Positions 56,332 through 64,000 of a stretch of DNA of 64,000 nucleotides are shown piece by piece. Position 1 is the stretch's first letter, and every line of letters starts with the position of its first letter. The translations under genes were made by a program, and so were the position numbers. The stretch is from Ascidiaceihabitans donghaensis (GTDB lineage: Bacteria > Pseudomonadota > Alphaproteobacteria > Rhodobacterales > Rhodobacteraceae): the NCBI RefSeq assembly GCF_900302465.1, contig NZ_OMOR01000001.1:1860001-1924000 (forward strand). The letters run 5' to 3'. A model generated the notes under the pieces. That model had not been told where the DNA came from, did not search any database, and saw nothing but the letters and a program-made list of their open reading frames with translations.

Positions 56332-57621
56332 TTGACTATTCGTAACACACTTCTCACATCTTTTTCCGCGCTGGCACTGGCCGCTTCGGGCACCGTGGCC
56401 TTCGCGGATTGTGCCGACCCTATCAAGGTGGGCGTTCTTCACTCGCTTTCTGGCACGATGGCTATTTCCGAGACAACTTTGAAAGACACCATGCTGATGC
56501 TGATCGAACAGCAAAATGCCGCCGGTGGCGTATTGGGATGTCAGATTGAAGCGGTGGTTGTTGATCCGGCGTCTGACTGGCCCCTGTTTGCCGAGAAAGC
56601 CCGTGAATTGCTGACGGTGCATGAAACTGATGTGATCTTTGGCAACTGGACATCTGTTTCCCGCAAGTCGGTTTTGCCGGTCATTGAAGAGCTGAACGGC
56701 CTGTTGTTTTACCCCGTTCAGTACGAGGGCGAAGAAAGCTCTCGTAACGTGTTCTACACGGGTGCTGCGCCAAACCAGCAAGCCATTCCTGCGGTGGATT
56801 ACTTCCTTGAAGAGCTTGGCGTCGAGAAATTCGCACTGTTGGGCACGGATTATGTTTACCCGCGTACGACCAACAACATTCTTGAACAATATCTCACAGA
56901 CAACGGTATTGCCGCAGAAGACATCTTCGTCAATTACACGCCGTTCGGCCATTCCGACTGGGCGACAATTGTCGCGGATGTTGTGGCCTTGGGTGAAGAC
57001 GGCAAACAGGTTGGTGTGATTTCAACAATCAACGGTGACGCCAACATCGGATTTTACAAAGAACTGGCAGCTGCGGGAATTTCTGCTGATGATATTCCGG
57101 TCGTCGCGTTTTCGGTGGGCGAAGAAGAGCTGTCGGGCCTCGATACAACAAACCTTGTCGGACACTTGGCGGCCTGGAACTACTTTATGTCCGCTGAATC
57201 GGACGCAAACACAGCCTTCATAGACAGCTGGAAGGGTTTTGCGGGCGAAGATCGTGTTACAAACGACCCCATGGAAGCCCATTACATCGGCTTTAATATG
57301 TGGGTCGCTGCGGTCGAAGCGGCAGGCACCACGGATGTAGACGCGGTTCGCGCGGCGATGTACGGGCAAGAATTCCCGAACCTGACCGGTGGTACGGCGG
57401 TGATGCTGCCAAACCACCACTTGGCCAAGCCGGTGTTGATCGGTGAAATTACCGCAGACGGCCAGTTCGATATCATTTCCCAAACAACCGAAGTTCCGGG
57501 CGATGCATGGACTGATTTCCTGCCAGACTCTGCCGTATTGACGTCTGATTGGAAGGACTTGGGCTGCGGTATGTACAACACCGAAACCAAGACCTGCGTT
57601 CAGCTGACTTCAAACTACTAA
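56332..57621 (+). CDS. urtA: Urea ABC transporter substrate-binding protein UrtA
   Basis: A 429-aa periplasmic binding protein. A signal peptide (residues 1-25, ending AFA) precedes CADPIKVGVLHSLSGTMAIS and a Leu/Ile/Val-type fold with YEGEESSRNVFYTGAAPNQQ, both characteristic of UrtA. The start is TTG at 56332; no upstream ATG is in frame with support, and AGAGGG lies about 8-13 bases before it. It captures urea for UrtBCDE. A terminator hairpin separates it from urtB, which would give more binding protein than permease. Confidence 0.95.
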   Translation: MTIRNTLLTSFSALALAASGTVAFADCADPIKVGVLHSLSGTMAISETTLKDTMLMLIEQQNAAGGVLGCQIEAVVVDPASDWPLFAEKARELLTVHETDVIFGNWTSVSRKSVLPVIEELNGLLFYPVQYEGEESSRNVFYTGAAPNQQAIPAVDYFLEELGVEKFALLGTDYVYPRTTNNILEQYLTDNGIAAEDIFVNYTPFGHSDWATIVADVVALGEDGKQVGVISTINGDANIGFYKELAAAGISADDIPVVAFSVGEEELSGLDTTNLVGHLAAWNYFMSAESDANTAFIDSWKGFAGEDRVTNDPMEAHYIGFNMWVAAVEAAGTTDVDAVRAAMYGQEFPNLTGGTAVMLPNHHLAKPVLIGEITADGQFDIISQTTEVPGDAWTDFLPDSAVLTSDWKDLGCGMYNTETKTCVQLTSNY

Positions 57622-57630
57622 GTCACATTT

Positions 57631-57666
57631 CAGGCGCACGATGGAGACGTCGTGCGCCTGTTTTTT
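57631..57666 (+). terminator. Terminator/attenuator hairpin between urtA and urtB
   Basis: CAGGCGCACGA (57631-57641) pairs with TCGTGCGCCTG (57650-57660) over eight bases, followed by TTTTTT (57661-57666). It begins nine bases after the urtA stop. Confidence 0.88.
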
Positions 57667-57687
57667 GCTCAATACCGAAAGATCACT

Positions 57688-59613
57688 ATGCGCCATATCC
57701 TCCTTGCTTTGATGATGATGCTCGGCGGCACGCTGGCCGCATCCAGCCAGACCTTACAAACGATTTTGCAAACCCACGCAGAGGAAATCGCCAGCCCATC
57801 GCGTAATTCTGTCGGGGTTGCTTTGGATGATCTGGTGGCATCCGGATTGCCGCAAGTCACTGAATTTTTGGAACAATGGGCAGATAAAAATATCTGGCAA
57901 CGCAGTGATGGAGTGTTCTTCATTGCCAGTAAAGCCGGCAAAGACCTGACGTTGACCGACATCGATACCAAAGAACAAAGCACGGCACCCGCCGCGGGTT
58001 TTACGCGTCTTAAGCCCAACGGTGGTGTACGCCGCGTGATTGGCACAGCACTTGTGCAATTCCAACTGTCCGACCCTGATTTGGCCCGCCGAGAAACTGC
58101 CGTGGCGTCCATCGCACGCCGCCCCGAAGCTGCGCAACTGGCGCCATTGATGGCGTCGATCGACGGTGAAACGGACGCGGCCCTAAAAACCCGCAAGATC
58201 CAACTGGCGGCCCTTCTGTCGGCACGGTTTGCGAAAACCCCGACGGACCGGATCGCAGCAATAGACGGGCTTGCCACGGACACATCAGTCGAAGCCCGCG
58301 CCGTTCTCAACCAAATTCTGTCCACGTCATCTGGTGCCGCGTTGAGCGAACCAGACGGGAATATCGCCACAATCCTTGACCCGATGGCTGAACCAGACGC
58401 ATTCTATGCAGCCTTGGTTGATGCGGGTCTTGCCCCGGCGCGCCAAACCGCTGCGGATATTCGGGGTGCCTTGGAAGCCAATATCGTTGCGGGACGTATC
58501 GGCGGGCTGCCGTTGGCGCGCATGGACGATCCTGACGTACGTATTGCTGCCTATGCTGCGTTGGCCGCTGACGGCACAGTGCCTGAACTGGTCACTGAAA
58601 ATCTGCGTGATGCGACACTTTCTACGCATGTTTTCTTTGCGCTTTACGACGAACCCAACCGCGACATTACGCAGGCCGCCGAAAAGGCCCTTGCATCGGT
58701 TGAAACCCGTGTGGCCGCCGCACAAACCGTTGATCTGACACTTGATGCCTTGTCGCTGGCGTCGATCTTCTTTCTTGCGGCCATTGGCCTTGCCATCACC
58801 TTTGGGGTGATGGGCGTGATCAACATGGCACATGGCGAATTCATCATGATGGGCGCCTACACCGGCTACGTCGTACAGCTGTTCATCCCCAACTACACCG
58901 TGTCGATCATTGTCGCGCTGCCTTTGGCTTTTGCGGTGACTTTTGCGGCGGGTGTGGTGATGGAACGTCTGGTGATCAGGCGTTTGTATCATCGCCCACT
59001 TGAAACGCTTCTTGCAACCTTCGGGATTTCCATTGCGCTGCAACAGATCGCCAAGAACGTCTTTGGCACCCAAGCACGGCCCCTGACATCCCCTGATTGG
59101 CTGGCCGGTGCATGGATCGTCAATGATGTGATCCAGATCAGTTTTATCCGCATTGCAATTTTTGCAATGGCGCTGATCTTTCTGGCGCTGATTATCTATA
59201 TCCTCAAACGCACGCGCTTGGGGCTTGAGGTCCGCGCCGTCACCCAAAATCCCGGCATGGCCTCGTCGATGGGGATCAACCCGAACCGCATCAATATGAT
59301 GACTTTCGGGCTTGGCTCTGGCATCGCGGGGATCGCGGGGGTGGCCATTGGGCTTTATGCCAAAGTCACCTCTGAAATGGGGTCCGACTATATTGTGCAA
59401 AGCTTTATGACTGTTGTTGTGGGCGGGGTGGGCAACGTCTGGGGGACCTTGGCGGGGGCTGCGATGATTGGCTTTGGCCAAAAGGGGATTGAATGGTTGA
59501 ACCCGTCCAACACCCTGGCTGCACAAACCTTCATGATCCTGTTTGTCATTCTGTTTATCCAATTTCGCCCTAAAGGCATCGTCGCCCTCAAGGGCCGCGC
59601 GGCAGGAGACTGA
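57688..59613 (+). CDS. urtB: Urea ABC transporter permease UrtB (long form)
   Basis: A 641-aa permease. After a signal-like N-terminus (residues 1-20), residues 21 to about 350 form a soluble, helical-repeat extension (for example EPDAFYAALVDAGLAPARQT). The membrane half starts near LDALSLASIFFLAAIGLAITF and has the LivH-type segments GVMGVINMAHGEFIMMGAYTG and GLGSGIAGIAGVAIGLYAKV. The extension is common in urea-type UrtB proteins and lacking in branched-chain permeases. ATG 57688 is preferred to the upstream frame start. Confidence 0.93.
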   Translation: MRHILLALMMMLGGTLAASSQTLQTILQTHAEEIASPSRNSVGVALDDLVASGLPQVTEFLEQWADKNIWQRSDGVFFIASKAGKDLTLTDIDTKEQSTAPAAGFTRLKPNGGVRRVIGTALVQFQLSDPDLARRETAVASIARRPEAAQLAPLMASIDGETDAALKTRKIQLAALLSARFAKTPTDRIAAIDGLATDTSVEARAVLNQILSTSSGAALSEPDGNIATILDPMAEPDAFYAALVDAGLAPARQTAADIRGALEANIVAGRIGGLPLARMDDPDVRIAAYAALAADGTVPELVTENLRDATLSTHVFFALYDEPNRDITQAAEKALASVETRVAAAQTVDLTLDALSLASIFFLAAIGLAITFGVMGVINMAHGEFIMMGAYTGYVVQLFIPNYTVSIIVALPLAFAVTFAAGVVMERLVIRRLYHRPLETLLATFGISIALQQIAKNVFGTQARPLTSPDWLAGAWIVNDVIQISFIRIAIFAMALIFLALIIYILKRTRLGLEVRAVTQNPGMASSMGINPNRINMMTFGLGSGIAGIAGVAIGLYAKVTSEMGSDYIVQSFMTVVVGGVGNVWGTLAGAAMIGFGQKGIEWLNPSNTLAAQTFMILFVILFIQFRPKGIVALKGRAAGD

Positions 59614-59615
59614 AG

Positions 59616-60791
59616 ATGGAGCGTTCATTCTTTGCAAAAAACCCGTCCGTTCTGTGGTTCCTTTTAGGGCTGTCTGTGTTCACCATTGCTGTGACGATCC
59701 TAAGCGAGGCCTCTGGCACGGCTATAATCTCAACCTCCTTCCTCAAGACGCTGGGCAAGACACTGTGCTTGTGTCTTGTTGCAATCGCGATGGACGTTGT
59801 CTGGGGATACTGCGGCATCCTGAGCCTTGGGCATTTCGCGTTCTTCGGAATTGGCGGTTACGCAATCGGCATGTGGCTGATGTATGCACGCACCAAAGAG
59901 ATTGTTGTGACTTCGCTTGAAAACGCGACGTTGCCGCCCACACCCGATGAGATAACAAACGCCATCGGCGGCCAGATATTCGGCGTTGTCGGCAGCTCTG
60001 ACTTTCCGCTTATCTGGGCATTTTCCCATTCGTTGACGTTGCAACTTTTGGCTGTGGTTCTGGTGCCCGGTGCGCTTGCGCTGGTCTTCGGGTGGCTTGC
60101 GTTTCGCAGTCGTGTCACAGGCGTTTACCTGTCGATCCTGACCCAAGCGATGACCTTGGCGCTGTCGCTGTATTTTTTCCAGAATGACACGGGGTTGCGG
60201 GGCAACAACGGGTTGTCGGGGCTGCAAAACATCCCTGGATTAGAGGCGATGTCACAAGCCACGGTGTCTTTGTGGTTCTTCTGGGCATCGGCCGTTGCCT
60301 TGGGGGCGGGCTATGTTTTGTTTGCGTGGATCACCGCAGGCAAACTTGGATCGGTCATTCGCGCCATCCGCGATGATGAAGCGCGGGTGCGGTTTTTGGG
60401 GTATCACGTCGAAGGCTATAAGCTGTTTATATTCACAATCACGGCCATTATTGCAGGCATCGCGGGGGCGCTCTATTATCCGCAAGCTGGCATCATCAAC
60501 CCCGCCGAAATCGCGCCGATTGCGTCGATCTATTTGGCGGTTTGGGTCGCGATTGGGGGTCGTGGGCGCCTGTACGGGGCGGTCATTGGGGCGGCGGTCG
60601 TGTCGTTGATGTCGTCATGGTTCACAGGCGGCGGTGCACCAAACATCAATCTGGGGTTTTACGTCATCAACTGGACGGACTGGTGGCTGGTGTTGCTTGG
60701 CCTGACGTTTGTTGCCGTGACCTTGTTTTTCCCCAAGGGCATCGGTGGCCTGTTCGATCTTTTGCACAACCGGAAAGGAGACGGGGCATGA
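59616..60791 (+). CDS. urtC: Urea ABC transporter permease UrtC
   Basis: A 391-aa LivM-type permease with about ten helices. CGILSLGHFAFFGIGGYAIG and the EAA-like cytoplasmic loop RAIRDDEARVRFLGYHVEGYK are diagnostic. It starts two bases after urtB and overlaps urtD by four bases. Confidence 0.95.
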   Translation: MERSFFAKNPSVLWFLLGLSVFTIAVTILSEASGTAIISTSFLKTLGKTLCLCLVAIAMDVVWGYCGILSLGHFAFFGIGGYAIGMWLMYARTKEIVVTSLENATLPPTPDEITNAIGGQIFGVVGSSDFPLIWAFSHSLTLQLLAVVLVPGALALVFGWLAFRSRVTGVYLSILTQAMTLALSLYFFQNDTGLRGNNGLSGLQNIPGLEAMSQATVSLWFFWASAVALGAGYVLFAWITAGKLGSVIRAIRDDEARVRFLGYHVEGYKLFIFTITAIIAGIAGALYYPQAGIINPAEIAPIASIYLAVWVAIGGRGRLYGAVIGAAVVSLMSSWFTGGGAPNINLGFYVINWTDWWLVLLGLTFVAVTLFFPKGIGGLFDLLHNRKGDGA

Positions 60792-61528
60792 ACACCCTTC
60801 TTGAAGTGTCCGGTGTCAGCGTAAGCTTTGATGGCTTCAAAGCCATCAACAACCTGTCGATCCAGATCGGTGAGCCGGAATTGCGCGCCGTCATTGGCCC
60901 GAACGGGGCCGGTAAAACCACATTCATGGACATTTTGACAGGCAAGACAAAGCCCGACGAAGGACGTGTGATCTGGGGCGAAAAATCCGTGTCCCTTTTG
61001 GGGATGAACGAAAGCCAGATCGCGCAAGCGGGCATTGGGCGCAAATTCCAAAAACCCACAGTGTTTGAGGCGCAAACGGTGCGCGAAAACATCGTAATGG
61101 CGCTTAAGAACCCGCGCCGTCCGTTTGATCTTTTGTTCAAACGCGGATCCGATGATGCAGAGGCACGGGTGCGTGCGATCAGCGACGAGATCGGGTTGAG
61201 CGACGCATTGGATCACATGTCGGGCGCACTTAGCCATGGCCAAAAACAATGGCTAGAAATCGGGATGCTTCTGGCACAAGATCCACGACTGTTGTTGGTG
61301 GATGAACCGGCCGCTGGCATGTCCCCGTCCGAGCGTGAACACACGACTGATCTGTTGGTTCGGGCGGCCAAAACCCGCGCTGTCGTGGTCGTTGAACATG
61401 ACATGGAATTTGTGCGCCGTCTGAATTGCAAGGTAACCGTCCTGCACCAAGGCGCGGTTTTGGCTGAAGGCAGCCTTGATCATGTCACCAAAAACCAAGA
61501 CGTCGTTGACGTGTATCTGGGACGCTAA
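60788..61528 (+). CDS. urtD: Urea ABC transporter ATP-binding protein UrtD
   Basis: A 246-aa LivG-type ATPase. Walker A GPNGAGKTT, signature LSHGQKQWLEIGM and Walker B LLLVDEPAAGM are present. The signature LSHGQ differs from the canonical LSGGQ, as is usual for UrtD. ATG 60788 overlaps the urtC stop (ATGA). Confidence 0.96.
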   Translation: MNTLLEVSGVSVSFDGFKAINNLSIQIGEPELRAVIGPNGAGKTTFMDILTGKTKPDEGRVIWGEKSVSLLGMNESQIAQAGIGRKFQKPTVFEAQTVRENIVMALKNPRRPFDLLFKRGSDDAEARVRAISDEIGLSDALDHMSGALSHGQKQWLEIGMLLAQDPRLLLVDEPAAGMSPSEREHTTDLLVRAAKTRAVVVVEHDMEFVRRLNCKVTVLHQGAVLAEGSLDHVTKNQDVVDVYLGR

Positions 61529-61531
61529 AAC

Positions 61532-62227
61532 ATGCTGAACATAGAAAATCTGACCCTTAAATACGGCCAAAGTCAAATCCTGAACGGGGTTGGCCTCCGC
61601 GCGAAAGCGGGCGAAGTCACGGCTGTAATGGGCACGAATGGTGTTGGAAAAACGAGCCTGTTGAAAGCAATAGCAGGACGTCACCCTTATGCCTCGGGCA
61701 CAATGGTGCTGGATGGCAAACCCATAAGTCATTTGAACGCGTTTGATGCAGCCAAAGCGGGTATCGCATACGTGCCACAGGGACGTGAAGTCTTTCCGAT
61801 GATGACCGTTGTCGAAAACCTCCAGACGGGGTTTGCTTGTCTGGATAAAGCAGATCACCTAGTGCCCGACCACATCTATGATCTGTTTCCGGTGTTGCAC
61901 GAGATGTCCGACCGGCGGGGCGGTGATTTGTCTGGCGGTCAGCAGCAACAGCTTGCGATTGCGCGTGCGTTGATCACGCGGCCAAAGGTGTTGTTGCTGG
62001 ACGAGCCGACGGAAGGCATCCAGCCCAACATCATCCAGCAGATTGGCAACGTGATCCGTATCTTGTGCGAACAGGGTGATATGGCGATTGTTCTGGTCGA
62101 ACAGTTCTTTGATTTCGCGTTTGATCTGGGCGATGATTTCACGGTGATGAAGCGCGGCGAAGTTGCATTCAACCGGCGCAGCGACGCCCTTGATCGCGAG
62201 ACACTGTATGCACAGGTCGCAGTTTAG
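61532..62227 (+). CDS. urtE: Urea ABC transporter ATP-binding protein UrtE
   Basis: A 231-aa LivF-type ATPase with Walker A GTNGVGKTS, signature LSGGQQQQLAIARAL and Walker B VLLLDEPTEGIQPN; the EGIQP segment is typical of UrtE. It starts three bases after urtD and ends one base from the convergent ureG stop. Confidence 0.96.
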   Translation: MLNIENLTLKYGQSQILNGVGLRAKAGEVTAVMGTNGVGKTSLLKAIAGRHPYASGTMVLDGKPISHLNAFDAAKAGIAYVPQGREVFPMMTVVENLQTGFACLDKADHLVPDHIYDLFPVLHEMSDRRGGDLSGGQQQQLAIARALITRPKVLLLDEPTEGIQPNIIQQIGNVIRILCEQGDMAIVLVEQFFDFAFDLGDDFTVMKRGEVAFNRRSDALDRETLYAQVAV

Positions 62228-62228
62228 G

Positions 62229-62861
62229 TTATTTCTGGGGCGCCGGGACGTCAAAACCGCCGATCTTGGACAGCAAGCTGACGACATGGTCCGCACCGGT
62301 GCCGTTGCGCAAGCTGGTGAACACAAACGGCTTTTCACCGCGCATGCGCACGGCGTCCCGTTCCATCACGTCAAGAGACGCGCCCACGTGTGGGGCCAGA
62401 TCGGTCTTATTGATGACTAGGATGTCTGATTTGGTGATGGCAGGGCCACCTTTACGGGGGATTTCCTCGCCAGCGGCGACGTCGATGACGTAGACCGTCA
62501 CATCGGCCAATTCGGGGCTGAAGGTCGCTGAAAGGTTATCGCCACCGCTTTCGATCAACACGATTTCAACATCCGGATGGCGGCTGCGCATTTCTGCAAT
62601 TGCGGCCAAATTGATAGAGGCGTCTTCGCGTATAGCCGTGTGGGGACACCCGCCGGTTTCTACGCCGATTACGCGATCTTGGGGCAGAATTTGCATGCGC
62701 ATCAACGCTTCTGCGTCTTCTTGGGTGTAGATGTCGTTGGTGATGACCCCGATGGAGAGGTCGGGATGCAGCAGCTTTGCCAAGGACGCCGTCAACGTCG
62801 TTTTGCCTGCACCAACAGGGCCGCCGATGCCGATCCGTAAGGGTCCGTTTGAAGATGCCAT
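62229..62861 (-). CDS. ureG: Urease accessory GTPase UreG
   Basis: A 210-aa SIMIBI GTPase. The P-loop [29 protein letters not shown] with the nickel-binding Cys-Pro-His, [15 protein letters not shown] and the base-recognition [10 protein letters not shown] are complete. It supplies nickel to urease in a complex with UreF and UreD. ATG 62861 has AAAGGA upstream; the five-codon extension is rejected. Confidence 0.97.
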   Translation of the reverse strand: MASSNGPLRIGIGGPVGAGKTTLTASLAKLLHPDLSIGVITNDIYTQEDAEALMRMQILPQDRVIGVETGGCPHTAIREDASINLAAIAEMRSRHPDVEIVLIESGGDNLSATFSPELADVTVYVIDVAAGEEIPRKGGPAITKSDILVINKTDLAPHVGASLDVMERDAVRMRGEKPFVFTSLRNGTGADHVVSLLSKIGGFDVPAPQK

Positions 62862-62872
62862 GGGATGTCCTT

Positions 62873-63517
62873 TCAAGAGCGAAAAATGCGTGAATACTGG
62901 GTTTCATGACGCATAGACACGATGTCGGACAGCCATGCGCAGCTGTGCAGGTCGTCCAGTGTCGCGCCAACGCAGTGTTTGGCTGTCGCCACGCAATGGG
63001 GCTTTAGGGTGGTTTGGACTTTTTGCCCATCGATCTGGCCCAGTGGAACCAGCCGCATTGCCGCAGCTATGAGGTTTCCTGTGAAGGCTTGAAGGTACAT
63101 CGCTGTGGCCAGTTCCGGATCAAGCCGCAGCGTCACCGCCGCCCGACCTACGGCGACAGGATAGCAAAGCTGGCCAAGGTCGATGTTCCAAACGGCCTGA
63201 ACCGTTTCGCAAAATGCCGCCCCCTGCAAATCGGTCTCGCGCAAGCGCTCGGCGGTTCCGGCAAAGGCGCGGGCCTGGGCGTCAATCATTGGGATCGCGT
63301 TGTCGCTGCCCGCATATGCGACATTCAGCAAGACAGCGTCAGAGCGCGCAGAGCCGAATTGAAGCAGGTCCAACACCCAAGCTTCCAGTGTGGCCGCTGA
63401 TGTAATGGCCCCGTCATTCATTGCTGTTTCCAACCCGTGCGAATAGGCAAAACTGCCGACCGGAAAGGAAGGAGAGAACAGCTGTGACAGGGTTAATACG
63501 TCAGTGTTGGTGGTCAT
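62873..63517 (-). CDS. ureF: Urease accessory protein UreF
   Basis: A 214-aa all-helical Ure[19 protein letters not shown] at the N-terminus and the C-terminal [14 protein letters not shown] are typical. It bridges UreG and UreD and gates nickel insertion. ATG 63517 matches the family start and overlaps the ureE end by 17 bases; ATGs at 63538 and 63556 are alternatives. Confidence 0.94.
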   Translation of the reverse strand: MTTNTDVLTLSQLFSPSFPVGSFAYSHGLETAMNDGAITSAATLEAWVLDLLQFGSARSDAVLLNVAYAGSDNAIPMIDAQARAFAGTAERLRETDLQGAAFCETVQAVWNIDLGQLCYPVAVGRAAVTLRLDPELATAMYLQAFTGNLIAAAMRLVPLGQIDGQKVQTTLKPHCVATAKHCVGATLDDLHSCAWLSDIVSMRHETQYSRIFRS

Positions 63518-63974
63518 GCGCGGTTGCACCGTGTTCATGAGAATGGGTTCGGCCATGACCGTAGGCGCCACCTTCGGGGGTGAACGGTTCCTGAACAGGG
63601 GTGACGACTGCACCAAGGTGTTCCAACATATGCCCAATGACCGGATCGCTCTGGATCAGCAGACGGTGCGCTTCGATCTGGCACGGGGTATGGCGGTTGC
63701 CAATGTGCCACGCCAGTTGCACCATGTCGCCAGTCACCTGCAACAAAGGCTCCTGTGCTGCGATCACCTCGATCAGGCGGCCGTCGTCAAGTTCGAAGGC
63801 GTCGCCGTGATCCAGCGACGTGGTGTGCGCCAAATCAACCAAAAGCGTTTCACCATGATCGGTTGTGATGACTTTGCGCCTTAAAAAACGGTCGTCATAA
63901 GCCAGAACACATTGATTGAACGCGCCAGACCACGTGCCCGCTTTGCGGATAACCTGAGAGATATAATCAGCCAT
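63501..63974 (-). CDS. ureE: Urease accessory nickel chaperone UreE
   Basis: A 157-aa UreE: an N-terminal peptide-binding domain (TLLVDLAHTTSLDHGDAFEL), a central metal-binding domain (WHIGNRHTPCQIE, PVIGHMLEHLGA), and a His-rich tail ([18 protein letters not shown]) for nickel storage. Its ATG overlaps the ureC stop by one base (TGATG). Confidence 0.96.
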   Translation of the reverse strand: MADYISQVIRKAGTWSGAFNQCVLAYDDRFLRRKVITTDHGETLLVDLAHTTSLDHGDAFELDDGRLIEVIAAQEPLLQVTGDMVQLAWHIGNRHTPCQIEAHRLLIQSDPVIGHMLEHLGAVVTPVQEPFTPEGGAYGHGRTHSHEHGATAHDHQH

Positions 63975-64000
63975 CAGAACAAGAAATACCGCTGGGCCAT
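63974..64000 (-). CDS. ureC: Urease alpha subunit, last codons only
   Basis: The minus strand at the window edge reads M-A-Q-R-Y-F-L-F-stop, the usual end of UreC, directly before ureE. Only eight codons are inside the window. The rest of the urease structural operon should lie to the right. Confidence 0.8.
   Translation of the reverse strand: MAQRYFLF

Overview
The window looks like chromosomal DNA of a marine Rhodobacterales (Roseobacter-type) alphaproteobacterium. The evidence is a GAAC-N7-GAAC SOS box before recA, a one-cysteine IscR heading a suf operon behind an Irr/ICE-like palindrome, a monomeric NADP isocitrate dehydrogenase, an alphaproteobacterial-type FabI, a cobalamin-dependent ribonucleotide reductase, a non-pyrrolysine MttB homologue, a TAXI-TRAP transporter with fused permease, and an intergenic GGGGCGCTGCCCC repeat that I associate with this family. 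No CRISPR array, insertion sequence, prophage or rRNA was seen. One tRNA (Pro-TGG) is present.

Layout. Positions 1-10059 form a catabolic region: the end of a gabD-like gene, an aromatic amino acid decarboxylase, three enzymes of the lower homoprotocatechuate (4-hydroxyphenylacetate) pathway, a MarR regulator, a TAXI-TRAP transporter and a type I sulfatase. HpaI yields pyruvate plus succinate semialdehyde, which GabD oxidises to succinate. The decarboxylase, transporter and sulfatase suggest the substrate may be a (possibly sulfated) tyrosine- or dopamine-like compound. Positions 10100-12844 hold a lone 914-aa NACHT ATPase with C-terminal pentapeptide repeats, the best candidate here for an undescribed immune-type protein. 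Positions 13128-22763 are housekeeping genes: recA, typA, an Lrp regulator, a class II amidotransferase, icd, and a four-gene reverse operon ending in an HD hydrolase.

Positions 22826-31785 are the iscR-desulfurase-sufB-x-x-x-sufC-sufD-YIP1-YIP1-sufS Fe-S assembly cluster, with five small genes, four of them clearly membrane proteins, interleaved with the suf genes. Positions 31774-40329 run mostly on the minus strand: M48 protease, cytochrome P450, trpE, a PpiD-like foldase, an aminotransferase, xanthine phosphoribosyltransferase, a LysE exporter and fabI. Positions 40496-48422 hold pdxH, a double cold-shock-domain protein, a DUF192 protein, tRNA-Pro, nrdJ behind DnaA/NrdR-like sites, a possible small RNA, a hypothetical protein and an FkbM methyltransferase. 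Positions 48500-55837 hold an ECF sigma factor opposite an EF-hand protein, an MttB homologue, a small outer-membrane protein, a TPM protein, and an aminotransferase/ABM/NIPSNAP operon opposite an ArsR-type regulator.

Positions 56332-62227 are the urea ABC transporter urtABCDE, with a terminator hairpin between urtA and urtB. It converges with a one-base gap on the urease accessory genes ureG, ureF and ureE and the last codons of ureC, which leave the window on the minus strand. Urea taken up by Urt would feed the urease encoded just beyond the right edge.

All functional calls come from reading sequence motifs and remembered family features; no database search was run.
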